Source: Actinomycetota bacterium (GTDB lineage Bacteria; Actinomycetota; Humimicrobiia; Humimicrobiales; Humimicrobiaceae). Taken from it: 25,121 nucleotides of DNA. The notes below the pieces were generated by a model, which was not told the origin of the DNA, made no database searches, and saw nothing but the letters and a program-made list of their open reading frames with translations. The stretch lies in NCBI GenBank assembly GCA_016932375.1, contig JAFGDA010000141.1, positions 1 through 25,121 on the forward strand, read 5' to 3'. Made by a program: the position numbers and the translations under genes. This document shows, piece by piece, positions 7,741 to 17,084 of the stretch (the stretch's first letter is position 1; every line of letters begins with the position of its first letter).

Positions 7741-9141
7741 TTATGCCCTCAACAGTTCGTCTGTTACCCTGGTTATATCACCTGCACCCATCATCAGTAC
7801 AATATCTCCTGATTTCATATTAAGGTCAAGATAGCCTGCAATATCCTTAAGCCTTGGTATATAGATTATTTTATTGCTGAACCCGTCCTCCATTAACTGG
7901 TCTATCAGTAGTTTCCCGGTTATTCCGGGTATTGGTTGTTCACCTGAACCGTACACATCAGTAATCACAAGAACATCACTTTCAGTGAAGCATTTACCGA
8001 AACTGCCAAGCAGGTGGGCAAGCCTTGTATATCTGTGCGGCTGGAAAACCGTAATAACCCTTCCCTTTTTTATACCTGCAGCAGCTGTGAGGGTAGCCTC
8101 AACTTCCGTTGGATGGTGGGCATAGTCATCAAATATCATTGCACCATGTTTTTCCCCTCTTTTTTCAAATCTCCTTTTTACCCCCGTAAAAGATTTCAGT
8201 GATTTTATGGATTTCTTGATATCCAGTCCGAGACCATAGCACAGGCTCAGGGCGGTCATGCTGTTCATTACATTATGAAAACCGGGCACGTTCAAAACTA
8301 CCCTGTGTTTTTCTCCTGAGTCTTTTATGGACAGGTTAAATGAGGAGCCAAAATTAAAAAACTCCGCATCTTCAGCAAAAAGGTCATTGTCATTGCCAAT
8401 TCCATAAGTAATTACCTTCCTGCCCCCGCTTATCCTGCTTATCAATGGCCGGAGCCCGTCACCATTAAGTGTAATAAACCCTCCATGTCTTGTTTTATTA
8501 AGAAATTTTACAAAACTGTCTTCCAGGTCTTCAATATCCTTATAGTAGTCGAAATGGTCCTCTTCTATATTTGTTATTGCACTTGCAAGAGGCCTGTATT
8601 TTAAAAAAGACCCGTCACTCTCGCATGCCTCCGCTATTACAAAATCGCCTTTTCCAAAGCTGGCATTGGAGCCCAGCTCATTTAATTCCCCCCCGACTAT
8701 TATTGTTGGATCCATACCAAGGCTCCTGAATATTAGTGAGGCCATTGAGGTGGTCGTTGTTTTACCGTGGGTTCCCGCAATTGCTATCCCCTTTTTACTG
8801 TTAAGTATCCAGGCAAGGACATCCGACCTGCTGAAAACAGCAATTTTTGCTTTTTTTGCAGCAATCAGCTCAGCGTTATCATCCGGTATTGCGGATGAAT
8901 AAACCAATGCCTCACAACCCTGGATATTTTCAGGATTATGGCCAATAAATATTCTTATGCCTTTACCGGCAAGTAAGGAAGTATACCTGGATTCTTTTAT
9001 GTCGGACCCTGAAACTTTAAAGCCCATTCCACTAAGGACAAGGGCTATCGCGCTCATGCCTGCGCCACCAATCCCTACAAGGAAAAATTTTTTATATTTG
9101 CCCGGAATTCCTGGTCCAGTTGATTTTTTATCCAACTTCAT
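7741..9141 (-). CDS. murC: UDP-N-acetylmuramate--L-alanine ligase (MurC)
   Basis: MurC adds L-alanine to UDP-MurNAc, the first step of stem-peptide assembly. The 466-residue protein has the N-terminal UDP-binding Rossmann loop VGIGGAGMSAIA and the ATP loop GTHGKTTT (residues 123-130). The Mur ligase motifs ITNIEEDHFDYY, FDDYAHHPTE and FQPHRYTR follow. The start codon is crowded: GGAG directly abuts the ATG at 9141, while a TTG two codons later sits six bases from GGAG, a better spacing. The product differs by only two residues either way. It overlaps the end of murG by 14 bases. Confidence 0.97.
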   Translation of the reverse strand: MKLDKKSTGPGIPGKYKKFFLVGIGGAGMSAIALVLSGMGFKVSGSDIKESRYTSLLAGKGIRIFIGHNPENIQGCEALVYSSAIPDDNAELIAAKKAKIAVFSRSDVLAWILNSKKGIAIAGTHGKTTTTSMASLIFRSLGMDPTIIVGGELNELGSNASFGKGDFVIAEACESDGSFLKYRPLASAITNIEEDHFDYYKDIEDLEDSFVKFLNKTRHGGFITLNGDGLRPLISRISGGRKVITYGIGNDNDLFAEDAEFFNFGSSFNLSIKDSGEKHRVVLNVPGFHNVMNSMTALSLCYGLGLDIKKSIKSLKSFTGVKRRFEKRGEKHGAMIFDDYAHHPTEVEATLTAAAGIKKGRVITVFQPHRYTRLAHLLGSFGKCFTESDVLVITDVYGSGEQPIPGITGKLLIDQLMEDGFSNKIIYIPRLKDIAGYLDLNMKSGDIVLMMGAGDITRVTDELLRA

Positions 9142-10294
9142 CTCCTATCAGGTAACTGCTTATTATTTGGGCGCTGTCCATTTTCATGGTATTTATTTTA
9201 GCATTCTTCATGTTTTTTATCTTTCTCATATTACCGGACATAAGATCACTTATAACCCTGAAAACAAGCCCTGCTGAGAACTCATTATCCCTGATTAATA
9301 TGCTTTTCCCTCTTTCCGCAAGATACCTTGCATTATAATATTGATGGTCATCAGCAGCCAAAGGATATGGCACCAGTATGGAAGGTATGTTTGCTGCAAT
9401 TAATTCAAAAACAGTATTTGCACCTGCCCTTGCAATAACAAGATCAGAGATCCTGTAAACCTGCTGCATTTCATCTATATAAGGGAAAATCCTAAAAACA
9501 ACCCGGTCTTTCTTCTCTTCAATAAGCCTGTTTTCCCCCTCCAGATCCCCATAAAAACGTTCACCGCATATCAATAAAAACTGGATTCTTTCATTATCCC
9601 TGAAATAATCATATAACCTTAAAAACTCCCTGTTTATTTTTTCAGCGCCCAGGCTTCCTCCAAACGCCGTTACGGTAAACCGGCCGTCCAGCAGGCCCCA
9701 TTTTCCATACAGGGGCTCGACTGTATCGATAGCAATAACCGCCCTCCTGACAGGGTTACCTGAAACAATGGAACTGCCTTTTTTTATTTTCAGGTATTTT
9801 GACGTATCTGGAAAACTTAAAAAAACATACCTTGCACATCCTGCAAAAAACCTGTTTGCCCTTCCCGGCAGGTAATTCTGCTCATGAACGGCATAATCAA
9901 CCCCCATGAATCTTGCAGCAAGCAGTACAGGAGTACAGAAATATCCTCCCATCCCCAAAACCATGTCCGGCCTGAATTGCCTTATGACTGATACGGCCTT
10001 TAGAAAGCCGGGAAAAAGACAGGCAATAAACCTTATGATACCGGCAACCCTTCCAAATATTCCCCTGCCGGCAGAAAGGCCCCGGACCCTTATCATGATG
10101 AACTTTACCCCTAAAGAAGGAATAAGTTTCTTCCCCATGCCTTTATCGGAACCGATGAAAAGAAGGCCTGTTCCGGGATAATGGGTCCTGATATAATCTA
10201 TTATGGCCATTGCCGGATAAAGATGGCCACCGGTTCCCCCTCCCGTTATAAGTATTCTTCTTTGACTCTTTTTCCCCATTTTAATCTTCTTCAT
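9128..10294 (-). CDS. murG: UDP-GlcNAc:MurNAc-pentapeptide-lipid GlcNAc transferase (MurG)
   Basis: MurG is the peripheral-membrane glycosyltransferase (GT-B fold) that converts lipid I to lipid II. The 388-residue protein has the N-terminal loop GGGTGGHLYP, the acceptor-side segments LGMGGYFCTP and HEQNYLPGRAN, the second glycine loop AFGGSLGAEKIN, and the UDP-GlcNAc site ARAGANTVFEL followed by DDHQYYNA. Two starts are possible: ATG 10294, overlapping ftsW by 14 bases, or ATG 10279, one base after the ftsW stop. The latter begins MGKKSQRRILITGGG. Neither has a strong ribosome binding site, suggesting translational coupling to ftsW. Confidence 0.97.
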   Translation of the reverse strand: MKKIKMGKKSQRRILITGGGTGGHLYPAMAIIDYIRTHYPGTGLLFIGSDKGMGKKLIPSLGVKFIMIRVRGLSAGRGIFGRVAGIIRFIACLFPGFLKAVSVIRQFRPDMVLGMGGYFCTPVLLAARFMGVDYAVHEQNYLPGRANRFFAGCARYVFLSFPDTSKYLKIKKGSSIVSGNPVRRAVIAIDTVEPLYGKWGLLDGRFTVTAFGGSLGAEKINREFLRLYDYFRDNERIQFLLICGERFYGDLEGENRLIEEKKDRVVFRIFPYIDEMQQVYRISDLVIARAGANTVFELIAANIPSILVPYPLAADDHQYYNARYLAERGKSILIRDNEFSAGLVFRVISDLMSGNMRKIKNMKNAKINTMKMDSAQIISSYLIGDEVG

Positions 10295-11456
10295 TTTCCA
10301 TATCTATCTTTAAGTTCCGTCTTACCCTTTTTACAAGCAGGTTCTGGCGGGAAATGTTAAGCAATATACCTACAGCTGTCATGTTCACCAGAAGTGAAGA
10401 CCCGCCATAACTAATAAAAGGCAGGGTCAGGCCTGTAACCGGCACCAGCCCCACAACCACAGAAATATTTATTACTGCCTGGACCATAACCATGGCCGTC
10501 AGGCCTGCTGCCATATTCCTGCCAAAATAATCTTCAGTTTTAAGGCAGACCCTTATACCAAAAAATAGGAACAGGCAGAACAGAAACACTATAATAAGCG
10601 TCCCCATAAGACCGAATTCCTCCCCTACTATTGCAAAAATAAAATCGGTCTGCGCTTCAGGAAGGTAAGAATATTTCTGTACGCTGTTCCCCAGCCCGAG
10701 TCCCGTCAGGCTGCCTGAGCCGAGGGCTACGAGTGACTGGTAAGTTTGAAAACTGGCTCCACCGCTATCACTGGTTCCGGAAAAAAAGGCAATTATCCTT
10801 TCCCTTCTGTATTCTTCAAGAAACATATATCCTGTTGTGATTATCATTCCCATAAGACCCATTCCGAGGATATGCCCGATCCTTACATTTCCCACAAACA
10901 GGACCGCAAAGACTACGAGCCATATTACTACGGCCGTACTGAGGTCGGGTTCAAGGAATATAAGCACCGTAATAAGGAACAACACAAAAAAAGAAGGCCA
11001 GAGCAAATTCTTTATACCCGGTTCCTTTATATACTTCCGGCTCAGGTAATCAGAAAAGAACAGCACCAGTGCAATCTTCGCAAACTCAGATGGCTGGGGA
11101 TTAAAAAACCATAGATTGATCCACCTCCTGGCACCCCCGCCTGAAGTGCCCATACCTGGAATAAGCACAAGTGCAAGAAGCCCTATTACTATCAATATTA
11201 TGAATTTTGATAACTTCCGGTACTTTTTGTAATCTATCCGTGACACTATTATGAGTATTGCAAAAGATGCCACCCAGGATATTACCTGTCTTCTTATAAA
11301 CCAGTAGGGATCATTGAAATATCTTTCCCCGATTGCGATCGATGCACTGGAAATCATAACCACGCCTATTATGGAAAGTATAAGTGTGATTATAAATAAG
11401 AAATAATAATCCAGGCTGAAGCTGAATACCTTATACCTGTTTATCTTTTCTTCCAT
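10281..11456 (-). CDS. ftsW: Septal peptidoglycan polymerase FtsW (SEDS family)
   Basis: FtsW is the SEDS-family membrane glycosyltransferase that polymerises lipid II at the septum with its partner class B PBP. The 391-residue protein has about ten membrane helices. The SEDS signatures include GGARRWIN, QPSEFAKIALV, FLEPDLSTAVVI (with the catalytic Asp), PEAQTDFIFAIVGEE and LPFISYGGSSLL. The open frame continues upstream to 11585, but that extension lies inside murD and reads as non-membrane, Cys/His-rich sequence. ATG 11456 (MEEKINRYKVF) therefore fits the family, giving a 26-base overlap with murD. No strong ribosome binding site is seen. Its PBP partner is encoded at 17085-18788. Confidence 0.95.
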   Translation of the reverse strand: MEEKINRYKVFSFSLDYYFLFIITLILSIIGVVMISSASIAIGERYFNDPYWFIRRQVISWVASFAILIIVSRIDYKKYRKLSKFIILIVIGLLALVLIPGMGTSGGGARRWINLWFFNPQPSEFAKIALVLFFSDYLSRKYIKEPGIKNLLWPSFFVLFLITVLIFLEPDLSTAVVIWLVVFAVLFVGNVRIGHILGMGLMGMIITTGYMFLEEYRRERIIAFFSGTSDSGGASFQTYQSLVALGSGSLTGLGLGNSVQKYSYLPEAQTDFIFAIVGEEFGLMGTLIIVFLFCLFLFFGIRVCLKTEDYFGRNMAAGLTAMVMVQAVINISVVVGLVPVTGLTLPFISYGGSSLLVNMTAVGILLNISRQNLLVKRVRRNLKIDMENEED

Positions 11457-12933
11457 TTTTACCAGCCCTGATATCCAATACCAGTTCCCTGAACCTGTTT
11501 CCCCGTTCCCTGTAATCCTTAAACATGTCCATACTTGCGCATGCGGGTGAAAGAAGCAACACATCACCTGGTGAGGATACCTCAAATCCCAGCCTTACCG
11601 CTTCCTCAAGTCCGCTGCACCTGAAAGTTTTAAAGCCTGTCTTCTTTCCTTCCATAAGGGCATAAATGACCGGTGCAGACTCACCAATCAGTATGAGGTT
11701 TTTCACCTTTTTATTCATTGGCTCTATAAGCACGGAAAAATCCATATTCTTGTCTCTTCCGCCAAGTATGAGCGTTACCTCTTTATTGAAATCATTTATC
11801 GCCGCGAGTGTTGCATCCGGGTTGGTGGATTTCGAATCATTTATACATCTTACATGGTTTACCTCTCCAAGATATTCCATCCTGTGGCAAGGTGGCCTGA
11901 AATCCTTTACCGCTCTTTCGATTACCTTACCATCTATCCCGGACAATAATGCAGATGCCGTAGCAGCCATTATATTGGAAATATTATGGCTTCCGGCAAG
12001 ATGTGTACCTTCTATATTTATTTTCCCGGCAAGGTCTCCAAAAATATAAAAAACTTCAGGCCTGCTGTAAAAAAGACCTGGTTCCTTAAATTTATCCAGG
12101 CTGAAATAGACAACCTGGGGCCCGCCATTTTCCGGTGACCTCACTTTATCATCAGGAGACAATTCGATTACCCGTCTTATAAAAGGATCGCCGGTATTCA
12201 GGATCAGGAAATCCCCCCTGCCCTGGTTTGAAGATAATTTAAATTTCAGGCTACCGTATGTTTCCATCGAGCCGTGCCTGTCAATATGGTCTTCCGTGAT
12301 ATTGAGTATTACTGCAACCTTTGGTTTGAAAGTATGGGTCCATTCCATCTGGAAACTGCTCACCTCGACTATTCTTACAGGTTCCGGCAATCTTTTTCCA
12401 GTCCCGTTACAGGTATTGACCGTACCTGTTAACGGGAATCCTACGTTGCCGCAAACAACATTATCTTTCCCGGCTTCATCAAATATTTTTCCAAGGAGTT
12501 TTACGACCGTGGTCTTTCCATTTGTACCCGTAACAGCAATCACATTTTGCTTCCCATTTTCATTTAGCAGGCGCCACCCGAGCTCAAGTTCACTCCAGAC
12601 TGGTATATTCATTTTCAGGGCAGAATTTACAAGCGCGGCCCCTGCGGGAATACCGGGGCTTATAACAACAAGCCCTGCGTCTTTAAGCACATAACCGGTA
12701 TCATCGGGCCTGATGCCTGTTAAAATTTCCGGTTTTACTGAATTGTTTATTCCTGTATCCGCAATCACCTTGCAGGGGTCCAGTTCAGGGTTATCGTCAA
12801 CACCCATGATACAGGGGAAAAACCCCGAGAGCTTCTTCAATACAGATATCCCGGTCCTGCCAAGACCCATTACCACTATTTTTTTCCCTCTTAAAAAATC
12901 CATTACATACCTACTCATTGCCATTCCATTCAT
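11431..12933 (-). CDS. murD: UDP-N-acetylmuramoylalanine--D-glutamate ligase (MurD)
   Basis: MurD adds D-glutamate to UDP-MurNAc-L-Ala. The frame gives 500 residues, slightly long for the family. It shows the N-terminal loop VMGLGRTGIS, the ATP loop GTNGKTTVV (residues 136-144), SSFQME, NITEDHIDRHGSMETY, INDSKSTNPDAT, LILGGRDKNMDF and LLSPACASMDMFKDYRERG. Several ATGs lie close together at the start (12933, 12924, 12918 and 12903). None has a strong ribosome binding site, and an in-frame stop just upstream rules out further extension. A 103-base gap separates it from mraY, the largest gap inside the cluster. Confidence 0.96.
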   Translation of the reverse strand: MNGMAMSRYVMDFLRGKKIVVMGLGRTGISVLKKLSGFFPCIMGVDDNPELDPCKVIADTGINNSVKPEILTGIRPDDTGYVLKDAGLVVISPGIPAGAALVNSALKMNIPVWSELELGWRLLNENGKQNVIAVTGTNGKTTVVKLLGKIFDEAGKDNVVCGNVGFPLTGTVNTCNGTGKRLPEPVRIVEVSSFQMEWTHTFKPKVAVILNITEDHIDRHGSMETYGSLKFKLSSNQGRGDFLILNTGDPFIRRVIELSPDDKVRSPENGGPQVVYFSLDKFKEPGLFYSRPEVFYIFGDLAGKINIEGTHLAGSHNISNIMAATASALLSGIDGKVIERAVKDFRPPCHRMEYLGEVNHVRCINDSKSTNPDATLAAINDFNKEVTLILGGRDKNMDFSVLIEPMNKKVKNLILIGESAPVIYALMEGKKTGFKTFRCSGLEEAVRLGFEVSSPGDVLLLSPACASMDMFKDYRERGNRFRELVLDIRAGKNGRKDKQV

Positions 12934-13036
12934 TTTTAAAAGTTAACCTTGGCTGCTACTTCCATATATGTACCTCTGGCAACTACAGGAACCCATCAGG
13001 CGGAATACAGCTTTAAAGACACCCGGCCAGCAATAA

Positions 13037-14050
13037 TCAACCAATAAATTTAATGTAATAAATGAAAAAACCAAGACAGGCAAAAATCCCGCAGATGAGC
13101 CAGAACCTTATCATTACCTTTATTTCCGGCCATCCGAGAAGTTCAAAATGGTGATGGATTGGAGCCATTTTAAAAACCCTCTTTCTGCGTATTTTAAACC
13201 AGAACACCTGTATGACTACTGAAAGGGCCTCCATCACAAAAAGCCCTCCAATTATTACAAGCAGCATCTCCTGTTTGAGAATAATTGCTGCAGCAGCTAT
13301 CAATCCTCCCAGGCCAAAAGATCCGGTGTCACCCATAATTATCTCGGCCGGTGCCGTGTTCCACCACAGAAATCCTACTGCTGCAGCGAGTGTACCTGCA
13401 CACGCCACACCCACATCGATGCCATAAGATATATCAAGCACTGACCATTCGAGGAAAGCAATAAAGCTGAATACCGCAAGTACTATGGAAGCCGAACCGG
13501 CAGCTAAGCCGTCAAGACCGTCTGTCAGGTTGACTGCATTGGTCGTAGACATAATTATCAGTATCACTATTATGTAATACCAGTCACCCATTTCAAACTT
13601 AATATTGCTTAAAGGCATGGAAATATATGTCTGGAGATGAAGCATGTATTTTGAAAATAAAATAAAATACACACATATTATGCCAAGTAAAAATATTTTC
13701 ATCCATCCCCTTAAACCAAGGGAACGCTTCTTCCTTAAGGAAATATAGTCATCGATAAAACCCACTATACTGCATAATACAAGGATTGAAAGTACAAAAA
13801 TACCTTCCAGGCTGTAAACTTCATGACGGTAAAATTTAATAAGGTTAACAATAATATAGGATACCACTGAGGCAAATACAAAGACCACCCCTCCCATTGT
13901 GGGAGTACCCGATTTTAATAAATGGCTTTGCGGACCATCTGCCCTTATGCTCACCCCGATATGCACCTGTTTTTGGAATCTTACAAATAATGGCGTGAGA
14001 AGCAGCGATATTACTCCCCCGATAATAATTGAAGAAAAAATCCAGTTCAT
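13037..14050 (-). CDS. mraY: Phospho-MurNAc-pentapeptide transferase (MraY)
   Basis: MraY transfers phospho-MurNAc-pentapeptide to undecaprenyl phosphate, forming lipid I. The 337-residue protein has about ten membrane helices and the family landmarks: SGTPTMGGVVF near the N-terminus, FIDDYISLRKKRSLGL, NAVNLTDGLDGLAAGS with the catalytic aspartates, MGDTGSFGLGG, and the cytoplasmic MAPIHHHFELLGWPE loop. The start overlaps the end of murF by four bases, indicating translational coupling. Confidence 0.98.
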   Translation of the reverse strand: MNWIFSSIIIGGVISLLLTPLFVRFQKQVHIGVSIRADGPQSHLLKSGTPTMGGVVFVFASVVSYIIVNLIKFYRHEVYSLEGIFVLSILVLCSIVGFIDDYISLRKKRSLGLRGWMKIFLLGIICVYFILFSKYMLHLQTYISMPLSNIKFEMGDWYYIIVILIIMSTTNAVNLTDGLDGLAAGSASIVLAVFSFIAFLEWSVLDISYGIDVGVACAGTLAAAVGFLWWNTAPAEIIMGDTGSFGLGGLIAAAAIILKQEMLLVIIGGLFVMEALSVVIQVFWFKIRRKRVFKMAPIHHHFELLGWPEIKVMIRFWLICGIFACLGFFIYYIKFIG

Positions 14051-15510
14051 GAACCCGGTCTTTCATCCTGTATTTTAAATATTCGTTCTATCACATCTTC
14101 CATCCCTGTTGCCCTCGAACCTTTTACAAGGATTATGTCACCAGCATTTATAAGCTTACTCAGTTCCCTGTACAGTTTTTCCTTATCCTCAAAATATAAA
14201 CCGCATTTTTCATGCTGGCTGCAGCATCCACTCATAAAACCTTCGTATGTACTTTTTGAAAGTTTACCCAATGCAATCAAAACGTCAATATCTTTTTCAC
14301 AAAGATATTGCCCTGTTTTAAAATGGAGGTCTTCCGATTTGGGCCCCAGCTCAAGCATATCACCAAGGATTGCAATTTTACGTCCTTCCCTTCTGCCTGA
14401 AATAATGCACAGGGTATCTACAGCCTTCCGTACCGAAAGAGGGCTCGCATTATAACAATCATTCAATATCATGATTCCCCCGTACTCCATCAGCTGCATT
14501 CTTGAACCTTCGATTATGGCATTCTCCAGGCCTGATTTTATCACACTGCCCCTTATCCCTAAGTAATACCCGATTGCAGCGGCACAGCAAGCATTATACA
14601 TATTATGGAAACCCGGTATACCAAGTCTTATATTGCTGATTTTTTTTCCACCGGCAAAAAAATCAAAGGAGAATCTTCCCATTTCATCCGCTCCGGTTTC
14701 CATGAAGCCAAACTGGAGGCGCCTGTTTCTTCCAAATTCCCCTACCCGGCATGAAACATTCTTTTTTATAAAGAGAGTCATATCATCATCCGCATTCAGG
14801 AAAAGGATTCCCCCGGCTTTTTTAATACTTCCTGCTATTTCAGCCTTTGCCAGTGCAATATCTTTAAGATCATTGAAAAATTCCATATGGGAATTCCCTA
14901 TGGCGGTTATTGCACCTATTGATATCCCGCACATATCCGCAAGTAAACCTACCTGGCCTTTCCCCCTCATGCCAAGCTCGGCAATAAAAAAATCCGTACC
15001 GTGTTCAAGGTTAAGTATGGCTTTTGAAATGCCTATTTCATTATTATAGTTTTTTGGTGTTGACTGGACCCTGTACACCTGTGCAATTATACCTGTAAGG
15101 AAATTTTTAGTTGTAGTTTTTCCCACACTTCCGGTTATGCCTATAACCACCGCTTTTATTTGACGGAGGTATTTTCTTGCGAGATCTTCAAGAAATCCAA
15201 GCGAATCAGATGTCTCGATAACCAGGAAATTTTTTACTTTCCCGCTGGATATAACCTTTTTCCATTCATCTACCCTGTTCTTCATATCCAGGCTGTAAAC
15301 AAAACCCGAAGCACCTTTTCTAATTGCATCCGGAATATAATCATGGCCGTCAAAATTTTCACCCCTGAGTGGTATGAAAAAATCCCCGGGCCTGATTGTA
15401 CGGGAATCTGTAGAGAACCGGCATTCACCAATACCGGGGGTGCCGCTTACCAGTCTTGAAGAAGTCCATCCTGTTAATTTATCCATGCTTATGTTTAACT
15501 TTCCACTCAT
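14047..15510 (-). CDS. murF: UDP-MurNAc-tripeptide--D-alanyl-D-alanine ligase (MurF)
   Basis: MurF adds the D-Ala-D-Ala made by Ddl, completing the UDP-MurNAc-pentapeptide. The 487-residue protein has the N-terminal substrate domain (STDSRTIRPGDFFIPLRGENFDGH), read here in overlapping parts over residues 33-56, and the ATP loop GITGSVGKTTTK (124-135). Later motifs are AIGNSHMEFF, GIPGFHNMYNACCAAAIG and LNDCYNASPLS. The loop has Val at 129 where Asn is usual, but the Walker residues are intact. Its ATG overlaps the murE stop by one base (TAATG), and its end overlaps mraY by four bases. Confidence 0.97.
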   Translation of the reverse strand: MSGKLNISMDKLTGWTSSRLVSGTPGIGECRFSTDSRTIRPGDFFIPLRGENFDGHDYIPDAIRKGASGFVYSLDMKNRVDEWKKVISSGKVKNFLVIETSDSLGFLEDLARKYLRQIKAVVIGITGSVGKTTTKNFLTGIIAQVYRVQSTPKNYNNEIGISKAILNLEHGTDFFIAELGMRGKGQVGLLADMCGISIGAITAIGNSHMEFFNDLKDIALAKAEIAGSIKKAGGILFLNADDDMTLFIKKNVSCRVGEFGRNRRLQFGFMETGADEMGRFSFDFFAGGKKISNIRLGIPGFHNMYNACCAAAIGYYLGIRGSVIKSGLENAIIEGSRMQLMEYGGIMILNDCYNASPLSVRKAVDTLCIISGRREGRKIAILGDMLELGPKSEDLHFKTGQYLCEKDIDVLIALGKLSKSTYEGFMSGCCSQHEKCGLYFEDKEKLYRELSKLINAGDIILVKGSRATGMEDVIERIFKIQDERPGS

Positions 15511-16991
15511 TACTTTTTACCGTACCACCGCCTCACTATTTCCTGATCGCTAAAGGGTATTTTCATGCCTTTAATCTCCTGGTAATCTTCATGGCCCTTG
15601 CCTGCAATAAGAACCAGATCCCTGTCACATGCCATTTTTAGAGCCCTGTATATTGCTTCCTTACGGTCGGCTATCTTTAAATATTTCTTTACACCATGCC
15701 CAGGGATTCCTTCCTCGATCATGTCAATAATTGATCCGGGTGGCTCTGAACGTGGATTGTCTGATGTTAATATTGTAAAATCAGCCATTCTGCCTGATAT
15801 TTCACCCATTATTTTCCTTTTCTTTCTGTCCCTGTCCCCTCCACAGCCAAAAACGGATATGAGCCTGCCACCTTCCGGAATAATTCCCCTCGCAGTCCTG
15901 AGTACATTTTTCAAACCGTCCGGAGTATGGGCATAATCGACTATTACAGCAGGCCTTCCGCCTGTAAGTATTTTTTCAAAACGCCCCGGCACACCTCCAA
16001 GCGAACTTATGCCTTCCCTTATGCACTTTATATCTATGTTCATGCTCAACGCAAGAGCTGCAGCAGCCAGTATGTTATAAACATTAAAATTTCCGCATAA
16101 TGAAGAGTTTATTTCAAAGCCGGCACCTTTTTTTGTTTCTATGTACATGCTTATCCCTTCAGCGGAACTTATGATACTGCTGGCTTTTACATCGGATCCA
16201 TTACTTTCAATCGAGTAGGATATACTTTCAAGATCGGTTTCCCCAAGCAGGGTCCTGCCATATTCATCGTCCATATTTATAATGGCTTTCTTTCCTCCAA
16301 ACACCGGCCGGAACTTTTTTAAAAAAAGCCGCTCCTTTACGCTGAAATAATCCTCCATGCTCTTATGATAATCAAGGTGATCCTGGGAAAGGTTCGTGAA
16401 AATAAAGTAATCAAAATCAATATGCGCCACCCGGTAAAGGTCTATTGAGTGTGATGATATTTCCATGCATGAAGCCCTCATGCCCTTTTCAACACTTTTC
16501 ATGAAGAACCTGTTCAGGTCAGGAGATTCCGGAGTGGTCCTTTCAAAACACGGCGATAGCCCATTCAGGTAAGATGCTACCGTAGTTATCATGGAAGAAC
16601 TAATTCCGGCTGAATTTAATATGGAATTTATAAGAAAACAGGTAGTCGTTTTCCCATTTGTCCCGGTTACCCCCGTGAGGATTAGTTTTCTTGCAGGGCG
16701 GTCAAAAAAATTGCTGCTTATCACAGGGAGTGCCATCCTTGTATCATTTACTATTATCTGTGTTATCTTTTCCGGCAGGTCAAGCTTTTTCTGTGCGATA
16801 ACCGCAACAGCACCTTTCCTTGCTGCTCCTGAAGCAAAATCATGCCCATCTTTTTCAAAACCTGTAATGGCTATAAAAAGGCTGCCTTTGGAAATTTTCC
16901 TTGAATCAATTGAAATATCTTTAATATTTTTATCCATTCCGCCATAAGCATCCTTATAATCGATATTATTTAGGATCCTATTCAAAAGCAT
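15510..16991 (-). CDS. murE: UDP-MurNAc-L-Ala-D-Glu--diaminopimelate ligase (MurE)
   Basis: MurE adds the third stem-peptide residue. The C-terminal DNPR motif (residues 411-414, in TSDNPRSE) is typical of enzymes using meso-diaminopimelate rather than lysine. Other motifs are GTNGKTTT (110-117), EISSHSIDLYRV, FTNLSQDHLDYH, the Lys219 expected to be carbamylated (YFSVKERLF), VDYAHTPDGL and GCGGDRDRKKR. I start it at ATG 16991, with AAGGA ten bases upstream, giving 493 residues. The frame is also open to a TTG at 17036 without a ribosome binding site. murF follows with a one-base overlap. Confidence 0.96.
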   Translation of the reverse strand: MLLNRILNNIDYKDAYGGMDKNIKDISIDSRKISKGSLFIAITGFEKDGHDFASGAARKGAVAVIAQKKLDLPEKITQIIVNDTRMALPVISSNFFDRPARKLILTGVTGTNGKTTTCFLINSILNSAGISSSMITTVASYLNGLSPCFERTTPESPDLNRFFMKSVEKGMRASCMEISSHSIDLYRVAHIDFDYFIFTNLSQDHLDYHKSMEDYFSVKERLFLKKFRPVFGGKKAIINMDDEYGRTLLGETDLESISYSIESNGSDVKASSIISSAEGISMYIETKKGAGFEINSSLCGNFNVYNILAAAALALSMNIDIKCIREGISSLGGVPGRFEKILTGGRPAVIVDYAHTPDGLKNVLRTARGIIPEGGRLISVFGCGGDRDRKKRKIMGEISGRMADFTILTSDNPRSEPPGSIIDMIEEGIPGHGVKKYLKIADRKEAIYRALKMACDRDLVLIAGKGHEDYQEIKGMKIPFSDQEIVRRWYGKK

Positions 16992-17084
16992 TTTACCGTT
17001 GTCCTTCCGCTTTCCTGATTCCTTTTCTATTATCAATAATTATACTTGCTGCCACTGAGAATTATAGTTTTTTATTTCATGAAG

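Noticed and set aside
11457..11585. Upstream extension of the ftsW frame by 43 codons
   Set aside because: It lies wholly inside murD, reads as Cys/His/Trp-rich non-membrane sequence, and leaves the ATG at 11456 as the family-like start.
12943..12996. 17-codon ORF in the gap before murD, as a leader peptide
   Set aside because: It has no ribosome binding site, no codon run suggestive of attenuation, and no terminator or antiterminator hairpin nearby.
12987..13000. GCCTGATGGGT shared by the murD upstream gap and the rsmH start
   Set aside because: An 11-base match occurring twice in 25 kb, once inside coding sequence, with no flanking similarity strong enough to call a repeat.
12934..13036. 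103-base gap between mraY and murD as an internal promoter or terminator
   Set aside because: Only a 5-base CTGGC/GCCAG pair with a long loop is visible. I found no T-run and no acceptable -35/-10 pair.
13845..14066. 73-codon minus-strand ORF at the mraY/murF junction
   Set aside because: It is in another frame of the mraY start region, which has full family motifs; it is a shadow frame.
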